From contig JAEUTZ010000016.1 in the NCBI GenBank assembly GCA_016787725.1, positions 62,001 through 126,000 on the forward strand: DNA of 64,000 nucleotides, written 5' to 3'. The position numbers were made by a program, and so were the translations under genes. Shown here one piece after another: positions 45,930-54,677 of this stretch. This DNA comes from Cyclobacteriaceae bacterium. Lineage in GTDB: Bacteria > Bacteroidota > Bacteroidia > Cytophagales > Cyclobacteriaceae. The notes beneath the pieces are model-generated. The model saw nothing but the letters and a program-made list of their open reading frames with translations, did not search any database and was not told the origin of the DNA. The number at the start of each line of letters is the position of its first letter. Positions within the stretch are counted from its first letter, which is position 1.

Positions 45930-46390
45930 CCCACAAGACTGGAATTCCGATGGAAAGCAACACCGAAAATCTCAATCCGGAAGCGAATCCGGAGCAAAAG
46001 GAGAAGAAGAAAGGTAAAAAGCAGATTCAGCTGGAGCGCACACGGACAGCCTTTGAGCGGCTGCAACTGGCCTGGGTCCGCACCAGTCTTACGATGTTAA
46101 CCATCGGTGTCGGTTCCTACGAATATTTTTATAACCGACTGGAGAAAGGACAGGCCCCGTTGCTGAATTTGATTACCGGCCGGGAGTTGGGATTGTTTTT
46201 GATTTTGACCGCTTTTAGCATGTTGTTGTTCGCCACCGTTCAGCACACAAAAAATATGTCCTCACTTAAGAAGACCTATCCGGAGATGCGGTTCTCAGTA
46301 GCCCTGGTATTATCGTACTTGCTGCTTGCATTATCTTTCTTTTTAGGATTTATGGTGTCAATAAAGTATGGCTATCATGTCAATGTATAG
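45923..46390 (+). CDS. DUF202 family membrane protein
   Basis: 155-residue protein with a charged N-terminus and three helices. The DUF202 hallmark RTRTAFERLQLAWVRTSLTM occurs at about residues 34-53, and helices follow near 52-70, 86-107 and 125-147. The ATG overlaps the stop of the efflux factor gene (ATGGTAG), which suggests translational coupling; an internal ATG at 45950 gives an equally plausible start. The role in efflux is unknown. Confidence 0.8.
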   Translation: MVAHKTGIPMESNTENLNPEANPEQKEKKKGKKQIQLERTRTAFERLQLAWVRTSLTMLTIGVGSYEYFYNRLEKGQAPLLNLITGRELGLFLILTAFSMLLFATVQHTKNMSSLKKTYPEMRFSVALVLSYLLLALSFFLGFMVSIKYGYHVNV

Positions 46391-46441
46391 TGTCAGGAAG
46401 CAAACATCTCAGCGCAGGGATTGGATTTTAAAATTATAGCC

Positions 46442-47185
46442 ATGAAACACGTTATTTTTTTGCTCCTGTTTTTCATAAGTCTGGCAGTTCATGCGCAATC
46501 TGTGCGCGATACAACCGGCCTGAAAAATGGGATCAAGGTCGATCTTACCTCTTATTGGCTATACCGAAATGCCGTAGTGTTTACGTATGAACGGGTTCGT
46601 AACCCGCAGCAATCGTGGGGTATTACAGCCGGAATCCAGCAATTACCGGGTCTCGGAACGTTGGCGGATAATGTAAAAGTGATCCGGGAAACGAAAGCCC
46701 GTGGTCTTAAGTTGGGCGCGGAATACCGATTCTATTTACAGAAAGAAAACAAATTCGAGGCTCCGCATGGCGTTTACATCGGGCCGTACGTGTCCTTTCA
46801 CAATTATGCCAACGACCGAGACATAGAAGTAGACAATAATGGGGTAATTGAAAATGCAACCCTCAGCACCGATCTGAATATCCTGAACATAGGGGTTCAG
46901 TTGGGCTATCAGTTTCTGATCAACAACCGATGGGCCGTTGATCTCGTATTTGTCGGACCTTCTATTTCGAACTATAGTTTCAAGTCAACCATCGAAGGGA
47001 ATTACACCTTCGATCCGGATAACGTCAACAACGAAGTGATTCTGGGTCTCATTGACCGATTTCCCGGTTTTGAAAAATTCTTGAATGAAGGGGAAATTAC
47101 TTCCAAAGGAAAATTAAATCACTGGGGCTATGGGTACCGGTACCAATTGCAGGTAGGGTATTTCTTTGGACGCAAGAAAAAGTAA
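46442..47185 (+). CDS. Secreted outer-membrane-like protein of unknown function
   Basis: 247 residues from the ATG at 46442 (signal peptide MKHVIFLLLFFISLAVHAQ); the frame from 46421 adds seven residues and no motif. Barrel-like features: LTSYWLYRNAVVFTYERV, GVYIGPYVSFHNYAND, WAVDLVFVGPSISNYSF, and a terminal GYRYQLQVGYFFGRKKK. The layout resembles DUF3575-type small barrels. It lies 51 bases after the DUF202 gene and may close the same operon. Confidence 0.68.
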   Translation: MKHVIFLLLFFISLAVHAQSVRDTTGLKNGIKVDLTSYWLYRNAVVFTYERVRNPQQSWGITAGIQQLPGLGTLADNVKVIRETKARGLKLGAEYRFYLQKENKFEAPHGVYIGPYVSFHNYANDRDIEVDNNGVIENATLSTDLNILNIGVQLGYQFLINNRWAVDLVFVGPSISNYSFKSTIEGNYTFDPDNVNNEVILGLIDRFPGFEKFLNEGEITSKGKLNHWGYGYRYQLQVGYFFGRKKK

Positions 47186-47229
47186 CCGTTGACCCGCGAT
47201 CTTAAATACTATTGGGGCTTGCAGGTACT

Positions 47230-47529
47230 GGCCGAGATTTTCGCCTATTTTCCTCACCAGTTTTTTTCCGGCTTCGTGGCAGATGGTGATCGATCCGGTA
47301 CTTTTCTCGGTATTGTACATCACCACCAAAGCCGGACTGGAACGAAACCGGAAAAAGATGTTGGATGGCGGCCAGCCTGCTGGTGGCGCAAGCCATTTTC
47401 AAGGTGTTCAATTTTCCGGTGATCGAGGCTGTCTCCAAACTGCTGAACATTACTTTTTTTACGATCATCGTTGGGTTTCTGATCGCGCAGATTTCTTCTG
47501 CCCGTGTAGTAAGGAGAGAACCACAATAA
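47230..47529 (+). pseudogene. Frameshifted remnant of a potassium-channel family (Ion_trans_2) protein
   Basis: One frame reads LTSFFPASWQMVIDPVLFS and continues VLYITTKAGLERNRKKM. After a one-base shift near 47365 the next frame reads LLVAQAIFKVFNFPVIEAV and continues SKLLNITFFTIIVGFLIAQ to ARVVRREPQ and TAA at 47527-47529. Joined, these give three hydrophobic segments with an LEKNRK-like loop, as in the N-terminal part of bacterial two-TM potassium channel proteins. The pore motif (GYG) and the rest are missing. The frameshift and truncation imply decay. The family call is from memory of the pattern and is moderate only. Confidence 0.5.
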
Positions 47530-47732
47530 AGAAGCCTTTAGACGTTGGTTGGTTAGGGAAATCGTTTCGGGTCGCATGGCTCAGAAGAAAGCCAGTCAAC
47601 TATGGGTAAGCGACATTACTTAAATTCGTATCCATCAGTCTTAGGTTGCTTCCCAGCAGAGCCCTCGTCTGTTTCACTTAACAATTTCAATATCTTAAAC
47701 CGTATTCATTTATTTTTACTGACACAGTTTAT
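47530..47732. other. Non-coding stretch between the channel remnant and the tandem array
   Basis: No ORF with a recognisable family on either strand; AT-rich toward its 3' end. No hairpin or promoter stands out. With the flanking remnant and arrays it forms the 1.08-kb gene-poor interval 47186-48266, the largest in the window. Confidence 0.6.
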
Positions 47733-47754
47733 AGAATAGACCCAGAATAGACCC
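47733..47754. repeat. 11-bp tandem duplication next to the 44-bp array
   Basis: AGAATAGACCC occurs twice head to tail and ends one base before the 44-bp array. Eleven bases is one quarter of the array period. Confidence 0.75.
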
Positions 47755-47755
47755 C

Positions 47756-48107
47756 GGGGTAGTACCTAACACGATACGGGAGAGTACCAACTACGATGCG
47801 GGGTAGTGCCTAACACGATACGGGAGAGTACCAACTACGATGCGGGGTAGTACCTAACATGATGCAGGAGAGTACCAACTACGATGTGGAGTAGTACCTA
47901 ACACGATTCGGGAGAGTACCAACTACGATGCGGGGTAGTGCCTAACACGATGCGGGAGAGTACCTACTACGATGCGGGGTAGTACCTAACACGATACGGG
48001 AGAGTACCAACTACGATGCGGGGTAGTACCTAACTCGATTCGGGAGAGTACCAACTACGATGCGGGGTAGTACCTAACACGATTCGGGAGAGTACCAACT
48101 ACGATGC
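47756..48107. repeat. Tandem array of eight 44-bp units, each two related 22-bp halves
   Basis: The unit start (GGGGTAG or a variant) recurs at 47756, 47800, 47844, 47888, 47932, 47976, 48020 and 48064, exactly 44 bases apart. Each unit holds two 22-bp halves: one with GGGGTAGTACC, the other with GGGAGAGTACC, each ending in an ACGAT motif. The halves match at 16 of 22 positions. A degenerate ninth start follows at 48108. Units differ by a few point changes but never in length. Stop codons occur in every frame on both strands, so it is non-coding. The function is unknown. Confidence 0.95.
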
Positions 48108-48120
48108 AGGAAAGTAGGGA

Positions 48121-48164
48121 ACCCACTCAAGGCAAAAGAGTTAACATACCCTCTCAAGGCAAAA
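48121..48164. repeat. Pair of 17-bp direct repeats, 27-bp spacing
   Basis: ACCCACTCAAGGCAAAA at 48121 and ACCCTCTCAAGGCAAAA at 48148 match at 16 of 17 bases, immediately after the array. No gene is present here. The remainder to 48266 holds only the leader of the DUF4136 gene, with a weak TACCTTCG -7-like element about 35 bases before the ATG. Confidence 0.7.
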
Positions 48165-48266
48165 AACCAGAGATCAGCAAAAGCATTCAGCCACCAGTTC
48201 TTGATTAAATCGCAAAAGACTTTTTAACTACCTTCGAACCATAAAACTTGATAACCCAATCGTTTA

Positions 48267-48821
48267 ATGAGGACTTTACTGGCATTTTTTTTCGGATCTG
48301 TTATTGCCCTGCAGGCACAGTCTGTTAAAACCGACCGCGACACCCAAACGGATTTCACCAAATTCAAAACCTATGCCTGGCTGGCACCGGGCGACAGTGT
48401 ATTGAATCGCGAACGCATCGACAAAGTCTATGGCGGCACCATCACCTACGCGGCTAATCAGGAACTCAAAAGCCGGGGCTTTACCCTCGATGCTGCGAAT
48501 CCGGATGCCATATTTGTCTTTTATACCAGCGTACACGAAATCACCACGTACTCACAAAGTCCTACACTCAGCGTGGGTGTAGGGGTGGCCGGGCCGGGCT
48601 ACTATGTTGGGGGTTCTGCCCCGGTTGCCGGTGGTAAGATTACCGCCACAACGCAGGAAGACGGCACCCTGAAATATGCCATGTACGATACCGAAACCAA
48701 AAAGCAGGTGTGGTGGGGCATGGCGGAAAAAAAATTTAAAATGTCAGACGACATTCAGAAGTTGCTGATGGACAACACCGCCAAAATTTTTGCCAAATAT
48801 CCGGTAAAGAAGAAAAAATAG
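48267..48821 (+). CDS. DUF4136 protein
   Basis: 184-residue exported protein. Signal peptide ends near ALQAQ (residue 18); there is no lipobox Cys, unlike its two paralogues, so it should be soluble in the periplasm. The DUF4136 start TDFTKFKTYAWLAPGD is clear. A Gly/Val-rich segment (SVGVGVAGPGYYVGGSA) lies where the others have Tyr/Trp-rich inserts. It is the third DUF4136 gene of the window, the first gene after the 44-bp array and 24 bases before the GH13 gene. Confidence 0.85.
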   Translation: MRTLLAFFFGSVIALQAQSVKTDRDTQTDFTKFKTYAWLAPGDSVLNRERIDKVYGGTITYAANQELKSRGFTLDAANPDAIFVFYTSVHEITTYSQSPTLSVGVGVAGPGYYVGGSAPVAGGKITATTQEDGTLKYAMYDTETKKQVWWGMAEKKFKMSDDIQKLLMDNTAKIFAKYPVKKKK

Positions 48822-48845
48822 CCTGAGCATGATCCCCCCGATGTA

Positions 48846-50303
48846 ATGCATCCGCACGCTTCCTTATATCAGATCAACACGCGGGTATGGTTAACCGAAC
48901 TTTCAGCTACCCTGCACCGCACGGCCACGCTGGATGACATCCCGGACGCTTCCTGGGATCAGCTTGCTGAGCAGGGGTTTGACTGGATCTGGCTTTTAAG
49001 CGTATGGACTACCGGTGAGCGTGGCCGCCAGGTTTCCTGCACCAATCAGGGTTGGCGAAAGGAGTTTGAAGAAACGTTGCCGGATTTGCAGGAAGCCGAT
49101 ATCGGAGGTTCAGGGTTTGCCATAGCCGATTATCATGTACACCCGGCTTTAGGCGGAGATGCATCGTTAAAACGGCTCCGCGAAAAGCTTCATCAACGCG
49201 GCCTTAAGTTGATGCTCGATTTTGTTCCGAATCACCTGGGTCCCGATCATCCCTGGGTTCAGGCGCAGCCCGACTATTTTATTTCCGGTACCAGGGCTGA
49301 CCTGAAAAACAATCCGCACAACTATGGCAAGTTCGGCAAGACGATTTTTGCTTATGGCCGTGATCCTTACTTTTCCGGATGGCCCGACACAGTGCAGTTA
49401 GATTACAGCAAACCGGAGGTAGTTGCAGCGATGCAACACGAGCTGATCCGCATGGCCGGTCAGTGCGATGGGGTGCGATGTGATATGGCGATGTTGATCC
49501 TTCCTGAAGTGTTTGAAAAAACCTGGGGTCGAAAAGCACAACCGTTTTGGCCGGAGGCAATCCGGGCGGTGCGCAAGCAACATCCGGACTTTTGCTTTAT
49601 GGGGGAAGTTTACTGGGACATGGAGTGGACTTTGCAACAAGAGGGTTTTGATTACACCTACGACAAGCGATTGTATGACCGGTTACGCGAAGGCCGGGCA
49701 AAACCGGTGCGGGATCATTTCGCGGCCGGACTTGAATATCAAAATAAATTGGTGCGATTTCTTGAAAATCATGACGAAGCCCGCGCAGCAACAGCGTTTG
49801 ATTTTCGAAAACATCTTGCCGCAGCCATCATCACGTATTTGGCTCCGGGCTTGCGCTTCTTTCATCAGGGACAGTTGGAGGGCAAACAGAAGCGCATCTC
49901 ACCGCATTTGATTCGTGGACCGCTCGAAACAATTGATTCGGGGGTGCATCTGTTTTACAGCGACTTGCTCTCCCTGCTCAGGCAACCGCTGTTTCATGCC
50001 CAGTGGCAATTGGTACCGTGCCAACCCGCCTGGGACGGAAATGGGAGTTGGGACTCCTACCTGGTTTTTGCCTGGGAAGAACAGGCCGGGCGGAGAGCGT
50101 TGGTGGTGGTAAACTTTGCGCCACATGCCAGTCAATGTTATGTGCGCCTTCCTTACACGGAGGTAGCGAATCGCCATGTCGAGTTCCGCGATCTGATGAG
50201 TGTAGCGCTGTACTACCACGAAGGAAATGAAGTTCTTTCACGAGGCATCTACTTCGATCTGCCGGCCTGGGGTTATCATGTTTTTGAAGTCAGCGCCAGT
50301 TAG
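48846..50303 (+). CDS. GH13 alpha-amylase family glycosidase, cytoplasmic
   Basis: 485-residue enzyme without a signal peptide. The TIM-barrel motifs are present: LMLDFVPNHLG (region I), nucleophile D213 in GVRCDMAML, acid/base E254 in CFMGEVYWD, and D310 in LENHDEARA. The Arg two residues before the nucleophile is kept. A small C-terminal beta domain (ALVVVNFAPHASQCYVRLPY) follows. The specificity (amylase, sucrose phosphorylase-like or transglycosidase) cannot be decided. It precedes the symporter gene by one base, so they are probably co-transcribed. Confidence 0.9.
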   Translation: MHPHASLYQINTRVWLTELSATLHRTATLDDIPDASWDQLAEQGFDWIWLLSVWTTGERGRQVSCTNQGWRKEFEETLPDLQEADIGGSGFAIADYHVHPALGGDASLKRLREKLHQRGLKLMLDFVPNHLGPDHPWVQAQPDYFISGTRADLKNNPHNYGKFGKTIFAYGRDPYFSGWPDTVQLDYSKPEVVAAMQHELIRMAGQCDGVRCDMAMLILPEVFEKTWGRKAQPFWPEAIRAVRKQHPDFCFMGEVYWDMEWTLQQEGFDYTYDKRLYDRLREGRAKPVRDHFAAGLEYQNKLVRFLENHDEARAATAFDFRKHLAAAIITYLAPGLRFFHQGQLEGKQKRISPHLIRGPLETIDSGVHLFYSDLLSLLRQPLFHAQWQLVPCQPAWDGNGSWDSYLVFAWEEQAGRRALVVVNFAPHASQCYVRLPYTEVANRHVEFRDLMSVALYYHEGNEVLSRGIYFDLPAWGYHVFEVSAS

Positions 50304-50304
50304 C

Positions 50305-51159
50305 ATGATCACCACCCTTTTTAAAATTTCATTGGCCATTTTCATTGCGAGTAATTTGCTTGACCTGGGTCTGCGCCTGAATCCAAAGGAGGCCTGGCAA
50401 GGGTTGAAGAATTATTCCTTTGTCGGACACACACTGTTCTGGGGTTTTGTAGTCGGGCCCGCCCTGGGGTATGGGATCACGTATGTTCTTCCGTTAGAAG
50501 CTCCTTATGCGATGGGCTTGCACTTACTCAGCATGACACCCGGGGCCCCGTTTCTTCCGATGGTGATGCGTAAAGCGCATGTGGACCTGGGCTACACGGC
50601 AGCCTTCATGGTATTGGTTTCTTTTACCACTGTGTTGTTGATGCCCATTCTCGTACCCTGGATGCTCACGGGATTAGCCATTCAATCGTGGACCATCGCC
50701 AAGCCCTTGGTGCTGGTGATGTTAATTCCTTTTTTGATCGGGATGGGCATTTTGTATTTCTATTCAGGATTTGCAATCCGCATTCAACCGGTTGTCAAGA
50801 AAACCACAACCCTGTTTGCCATCATCGCGTGTTCTTTGTGTGTGTTGGTATACGGAGAAGGCTTGTTGGGGATTGACCCGGGTTGGGCCTTGGTATCGCT
50901 GATTATTTTTTTCTTCCTCATCACAGCCTTGCCTTATTGGTTTGGAGTTGGACTGCAAACTGATCAAAGACTGGTGCTGAGCATGGGCCTGTCCACCCGC
51001 AACCTGGGGGCCACGGTTGCACCTTTGCTTGTGGTGGCTCACATCGATCAACGGGCCATCATCATGGTAGGATTGGGTTTGCCCTGCATGTTGCTCTTTG
51101 CCTGGGTTTCTATGAAATGGTTTGGCCGCAGCACCGCGGTATCTACACCAACAGGGTAG
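50305..51159 (+). CDS. Bile acid:sodium symporter family protein
   Basis: 285 residues from the ATG at 50305, one base after the GH13 stop; a longer frame from 50227 lies inside the GH13 gene and is rejected. Eight to ten hydrophobic segments, with LLSMTPGAPFLPMVMRKAHVD and STRNLGATVAPLLVV, the latter a family-typical crossover motif. The family includes bile-acid and organic-anion symporters; a bacterial substrate is not known. Its 3' end overlaps the convergent ackA gene by 17 bases. Confidence 0.85.
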   Translation: MITTLFKISLAIFIASNLLDLGLRLNPKEAWQGLKNYSFVGHTLFWGFVVGPALGYGITYVLPLEAPYAMGLHLLSMTPGAPFLPMVMRKAHVDLGYTAAFMVLVSFTTVLLMPILVPWMLTGLAIQSWTIAKPLVLVMLIPFLIGMGILYFYSGFAIRIQPVVKKTTTLFAIIACSLCVLVYGEGLLGIDPGWALVSLIIFFFLITALPYWFGVGLQTDQRLVLSMGLSTRNLGATVAPLLVVAHIDQRAIIMVGLGLPCMLLFAWVSMKWFGRSTAVSTPTG

Positions 51160-52339
51160 CACACTGCCAGGCAATCTCCAACTCTTCATTGGTGGGAATC
51201 ACCAGAATTTTGGCAGGAGAGTCTTCCTTATTAATCTCGTAAATGCCCTTCCCTCCGGCCTCGTTTTTCTTCTCATCAAGGTGTATGCCCAGGTATTCGA
51301 GCTGGCTGGAGGCTAGCTTTCGGGTGAGCGAATCATTTTCTCCGACTCCGGCCGTGTACACGATCGCGTCCAACCCATTCAACACGGCTGTAAATGAGCC
51401 GATGTATTTTTTGATGTGATACGCATACATCTCGTAAGCCAGGATGGCTTGCTTATTTCCTTTCTGATACTCGACTTTTACATCGCGCATATCACTGTGC
51501 CCGGTCAGGCCCAGCATCCCGCTCTTTTTATTCAATAGGGTATTTACCTCATTCAAACTGTACCCCAATTGATTGACGAGGTGAAAAATCACGGACTGAT
51601 CAAGATCCCCGGTGCGGGTACCCATAATCAACCCGTTCATCGGCCCCAGGCCCATGCTGGTGTCAATGCACATCCCATTTTTAACAGCACTCATGCTGCA
51701 CCCGTTGCCCAGGTGGATGGTGATAATTTTTGACGCTTTCTTGTTCAGGTAGTCAATCGCGCGTTCGGAGACATACTTATGGCTGGTGCCATGAAACCCA
51801 TAGTTGCGGATACCCTGCTTTTCATAAAATTCATTGGGGATGGCAATGCGGTAGGCAACGGGCGGCATGGTTTGATGAAAGGCCGTATCAAATACGGCCA
51901 CCTGCTTTGCACGTGAAAAGATCTGGGTCGCCACTTCAATGCCCAGGTAATTGGGAGGATTGTGAAGCGGAGCTAGGGGAAATAACTTCTTAATTTTTTC
52001 CATCACCTCCGAGGTGATCACCATCGTTTTTGAAAAACTCTCTCCCCCATGCACTACGCGATGGCCCACCACCTCTATCTCCTTTGGATCGCGAATCACT
52101 CCGATTTCTGAATCGGTTAATAATCCCGACACGGCCTTCAATCCGGATGCGTGGTCGGGGATGGGTATACTTTCCTTCCGCGCAAGTTCCTTACCCCTGA
52201 TATATGCTTTGTGATGAATGGACGCACCGGCCAAACCAATGCGATCCACCAACCCGGAACAAACCACGGCAGCTTCCGGCATGCGAATGAGTTGATATTT
52301 GATGGAGCTGCTTCCAGAGTTGATGACGAACACGTTCAT
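51143..52339 (-). CDS. ackA: Acetate kinase
   Basis: 398-residue cytoplasmic ASKHA kinase, acetyl-phosphate + ADP to acetate + ATP. The N-terminal phosphate loop is FVINSGSSSIKYQLI. The active-site motifs YGFHGTSHKYVSERA, IITIHLGNGCSMSAV, DTSMGLGPM and GTRTGDLDQ are present, and GVGEND is near the C-terminus. It lies 11 bases after the pta stop on the minus strand, forming the standard pair. The 17-base tail overlap with the symporter is convergent. Confidence 0.97.
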   Translation of the reverse strand: MNVFVINSGSSSIKYQLIRMPEAAVVCSGLVDRIGLAGASIHHKAYIRGKELARKESIPIPDHASGLKAVSGLLTDSEIGVIRDPKEIEVVGHRVVHGGESFSKTMVITSEVMEKIKKLFPLAPLHNPPNYLGIEVATQIFSRAKQVAVFDTAFHQTMPPVAYRIAIPNEFYEKQGIRNYGFHGTSHKYVSERAIDYLNKKASKIITIHLGNGCSMSAVKNGMCIDTSMGLGPMNGLIMGTRTGDLDQSVIFHLVNQLGYSLNEVNTLLNKKSGMLGLTGHSDMRDVKVEYQKGNKQAILAYEMYAYHIKKYIGSFTAVLNGLDAIVYTAGVGENDSLTRKLASSQLEYLGIHLDEKKNEAGGKGIYEINKEDSPAKILVIPTNEELEIAWQCATLLV

Positions 52340-52350
52340 GAAACCGCGGA

Positions 52351-54438
52351 TTATTGTTGGGCCTGAATGGCGGTAATGACCACGGTGTTAAACACATCAT
52401 CCACAGTACACCCCCGACTTAAGTCATTCACGGGTTTGTTCAATCCTTGCAGCATCGGGCCGATGGCCAGAGCCCCGGTTTCCCGTTGCACGGCTTTATA
52501 GGTATTGTTCCCCGTATTCAAATCCGGGAAAATCAAAACACTGGCATGGCCGGCTACTTCGGAGTTGGGTAGTTTCTTTTTTCCCACAGAAGGATCTACC
52601 GCAGCATCATATTGAATGGGTCCTTCCACTTTTAAATCCGGGCGCCTTTGTTTTACCAATTCGGTTGCCTTCCGCACCTTGTCTACATCTTCCCCTTCAC
52701 CCGAAGAACCGGAAGAATAGGAAAGCATGGCAATTTTCGGTTCGATCCCGAACATCTTGCTGGTCTCGGCTGAAGAAATGGCGATATCCGCCAGTTGTTC
52801 GGAGGTGGGGTTGGGATTAACGGCACAGTCTCCAAATATGGAAACCCGGTTGGGTAAGCACATGAAGAAAACGGAAGACACGGTGGTAATGCCGGGTTTG
52901 GTTTTGACAAACTGCAAGGCCGGACGAATGGTATGCTGTGTGGTGTGGGCCGCTCCGGATACCATACCATCGGCTTCGCCCTTGTATACCATCATGGTGC
53001 CGAAGTAGGAAACATCCAACATTAAATCACGCGCCATTTCGATCGACAGGTTTTTGTTCTTGCGTAACTCATACAAGGTTTGCACATACTCCGAGTAACG
53101 TTCTGAAGCTGCCGGGTTTACAATCTTTACTTTGTCTTTATCCCATTCAAGATTCAATCTCTTAAACGAAGATTGAACAGCATCGGCATTACCCAGAATA
53201 GTCAAGTCCACCACATTTTGTTTCACCAGGGCATCGGCCGCGATCAGGATGCGGTCGTCATCCCCTTCCGGCAACACGATGTGTTTCTTGTGTTCTTTTG
53301 CACGCTTCACCAGTTGGTATTGGAACATGCGAGGGGTAATGCCGGTGGCCCGAAAGGAAATTATTTTTTTCTCGAGCGCTTTCACATCCACATGCTTGTC
53401 GAACAAACTAATGGCAAGGGCAATCTTGTCTTTATTTTCCAGTGAAATTCTGGATTGGGTATTCGCTACCCGGGTTACCGTTTTAAACGTACCACTCTCC
53501 ACGGCAATGATTGGCACGACCGTCTCCAACCCCTCAATCAGTTTCATGATGGTGGGTTCGGGAACCAGGCCGCCCGTCAGGATTATCCCGGCAATTTTCT
53601 CATAGTTTCTGGAGATGTTGGCTTGCAAGGCTCCGATAATAAGATCACCCCGGTCGCCCGGAGTAACAATTAACGTGTTCTTGCTTAATCGCGTTAAGCA
53701 ATTGTGCAATTGCATGGCGCCTACAATGGAGGTGTTCACTGGATTGGAAAGCAAGTGTTCGCCAAAAAGAATTTTACCCCCTACGGATTCATAAATTTCT
53801 TTCAGGGTAGGGTTGCCCAGGTCTTTGTGGCTCGGGATGGAGGTGACGATGATGCTTGCCGGAAGGGCTTTTGCCATTTGTGTCCGGATCTCTTCTTCCT
53901 GTTCGGGATTGATTTTGTTAGCAACCACCGTAAGCACCTGTACACCTTCATCCGTAAATCCTTTGGTGGTGGAGACGGCCGTATCTACAATTTCCTGTAC
54001 CGATTTTCCTTCGCCCTTCACAATGATGGCGGCCGGGATTCCCAGGTTTTTGGCAATGGAAATGTTTCCGTCAAACTCAATGTTCGTGCTGCCCCCCATA
54101 AAGTCGGTTCCCTCTACTACAACAAAGTCATGACGCTCCTGCAGTTTCTTAAACCGGTCAATAATGAAGTCAATCACAGAGGCTTCCTTACCGGCATTAA
54201 TTTGCCGCACCACCTGGTTGCGGTTAAACACATACATATCCTCGTAGGGCAGGTTGATCTTGAAATGACTGGCCATCATCTCCAGATGATTGTCTTTTTC
54301 CGAGCTTTCGCGACTAATGACAGGCTTGAAGTAAGCAATCTTTTCAGTCTTTGCGGCCAACAGATTCATCAGTCCTAACGCTATGATGGATTTGCCGGCA
54401 TAGGGTTCTGTGGTGGTGAGGTAAATTGCGTTTGTCAT
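52351..54438 (-). CDS. pta: Phosphate acetyltransferase (long, three-domain form)
   Basis: 695-residue enzyme converting acetyl-CoA and phosphate to acetyl phosphate. The N-terminal P-loop-like domain (TTEPYAGKSIIALGLMNLL) and a middle DRTGG domain (about residues 215-330) are regulatory in E. coli-type Pta. The C-terminal catalytic domain begins at IVLPEGDDDRILIAADAL and continues through GMVSGAAHTTQHTIRPALQ and YDAAVDPSVGKKKLPNSEV. It precedes ackA and probably shares its transcript. The start, not further extendable, gives a normal length. Confidence 0.97.
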   Translation of the reverse strand: MTNAIYLTTTEPYAGKSIIALGLMNLLAAKTEKIAYFKPVISRESSEKDNHLEMMASHFKINLPYEDMYVFNRNQVVRQINAGKEASVIDFIIDRFKKLQERHDFVVVEGTDFMGGSTNIEFDGNISIAKNLGIPAAIIVKGEGKSVQEIVDTAVSTTKGFTDEGVQVLTVVANKINPEQEEEIRTQMAKALPASIIVTSIPSHKDLGNPTLKEIYESVGGKILFGEHLLSNPVNTSIVGAMQLHNCLTRLSKNTLIVTPGDRGDLIIGALQANISRNYEKIAGIILTGGLVPEPTIMKLIEGLETVVPIIAVESGTFKTVTRVANTQSRISLENKDKIALAISLFDKHVDVKALEKKIISFRATGITPRMFQYQLVKRAKEHKKHIVLPEGDDDRILIAADALVKQNVVDLTILGNADAVQSSFKRLNLEWDKDKVKIVNPAASERYSEYVQTLYELRKNKNLSIEMARDLMLDVSYFGTMMVYKGEADGMVSGAAHTTQHTIRPALQFVKTKPGITTVSSVFFMCLPNRVSIFGDCAVNPNPTSEQLADIAISSAETSKMFGIEPKIAMLSYSSGSSGEGEDVDKVRKATELVKQRRPDLKVEGPIQYDAAVDPSVGKKKLPNSEVAGHASVLIFPDLNTGNNTYKAVQRETGALAIGPMLQGLNKPVNDLSRGCTVDDVFNTVVITAIQAQQ

Positions 54439-54677
54439 GAGGAATTAAGTCTAAAGATAGGGATCAACAGGATTACTCGTTCACCAAGATGACGCGTTTG
54501 TTGTCCTTTCGGAATGACAATCGTCATAGTATGTTTTTAAAATTTAATTCCCCCCAACAAGTGTAGATGCAACCGATTGAGAACAGGGGTTAATTCAATA
54601 TCTTGTAGGGATCGAATGAGTACAGTCATTTTCATTATTTCAGGGGAAGGCCACTTTTAGAATTAGAATCCTTATTT

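Noticed and set aside
47756-48107. CRISPR array
   Set aside because: Repeats are contiguous with no unique spacers, unit lengths are fixed at 44, and no cas gene is in the window.
47756-48107. Repetitive coding sequence
   Set aside because: 44 is not a multiple of three and stops (TAG, TAA) occur in every frame on both strands.
53704-54378. 224-codon antisense ORF inside pta
   Set aside because: Shadow of a well-conserved gene with normal length and domains.
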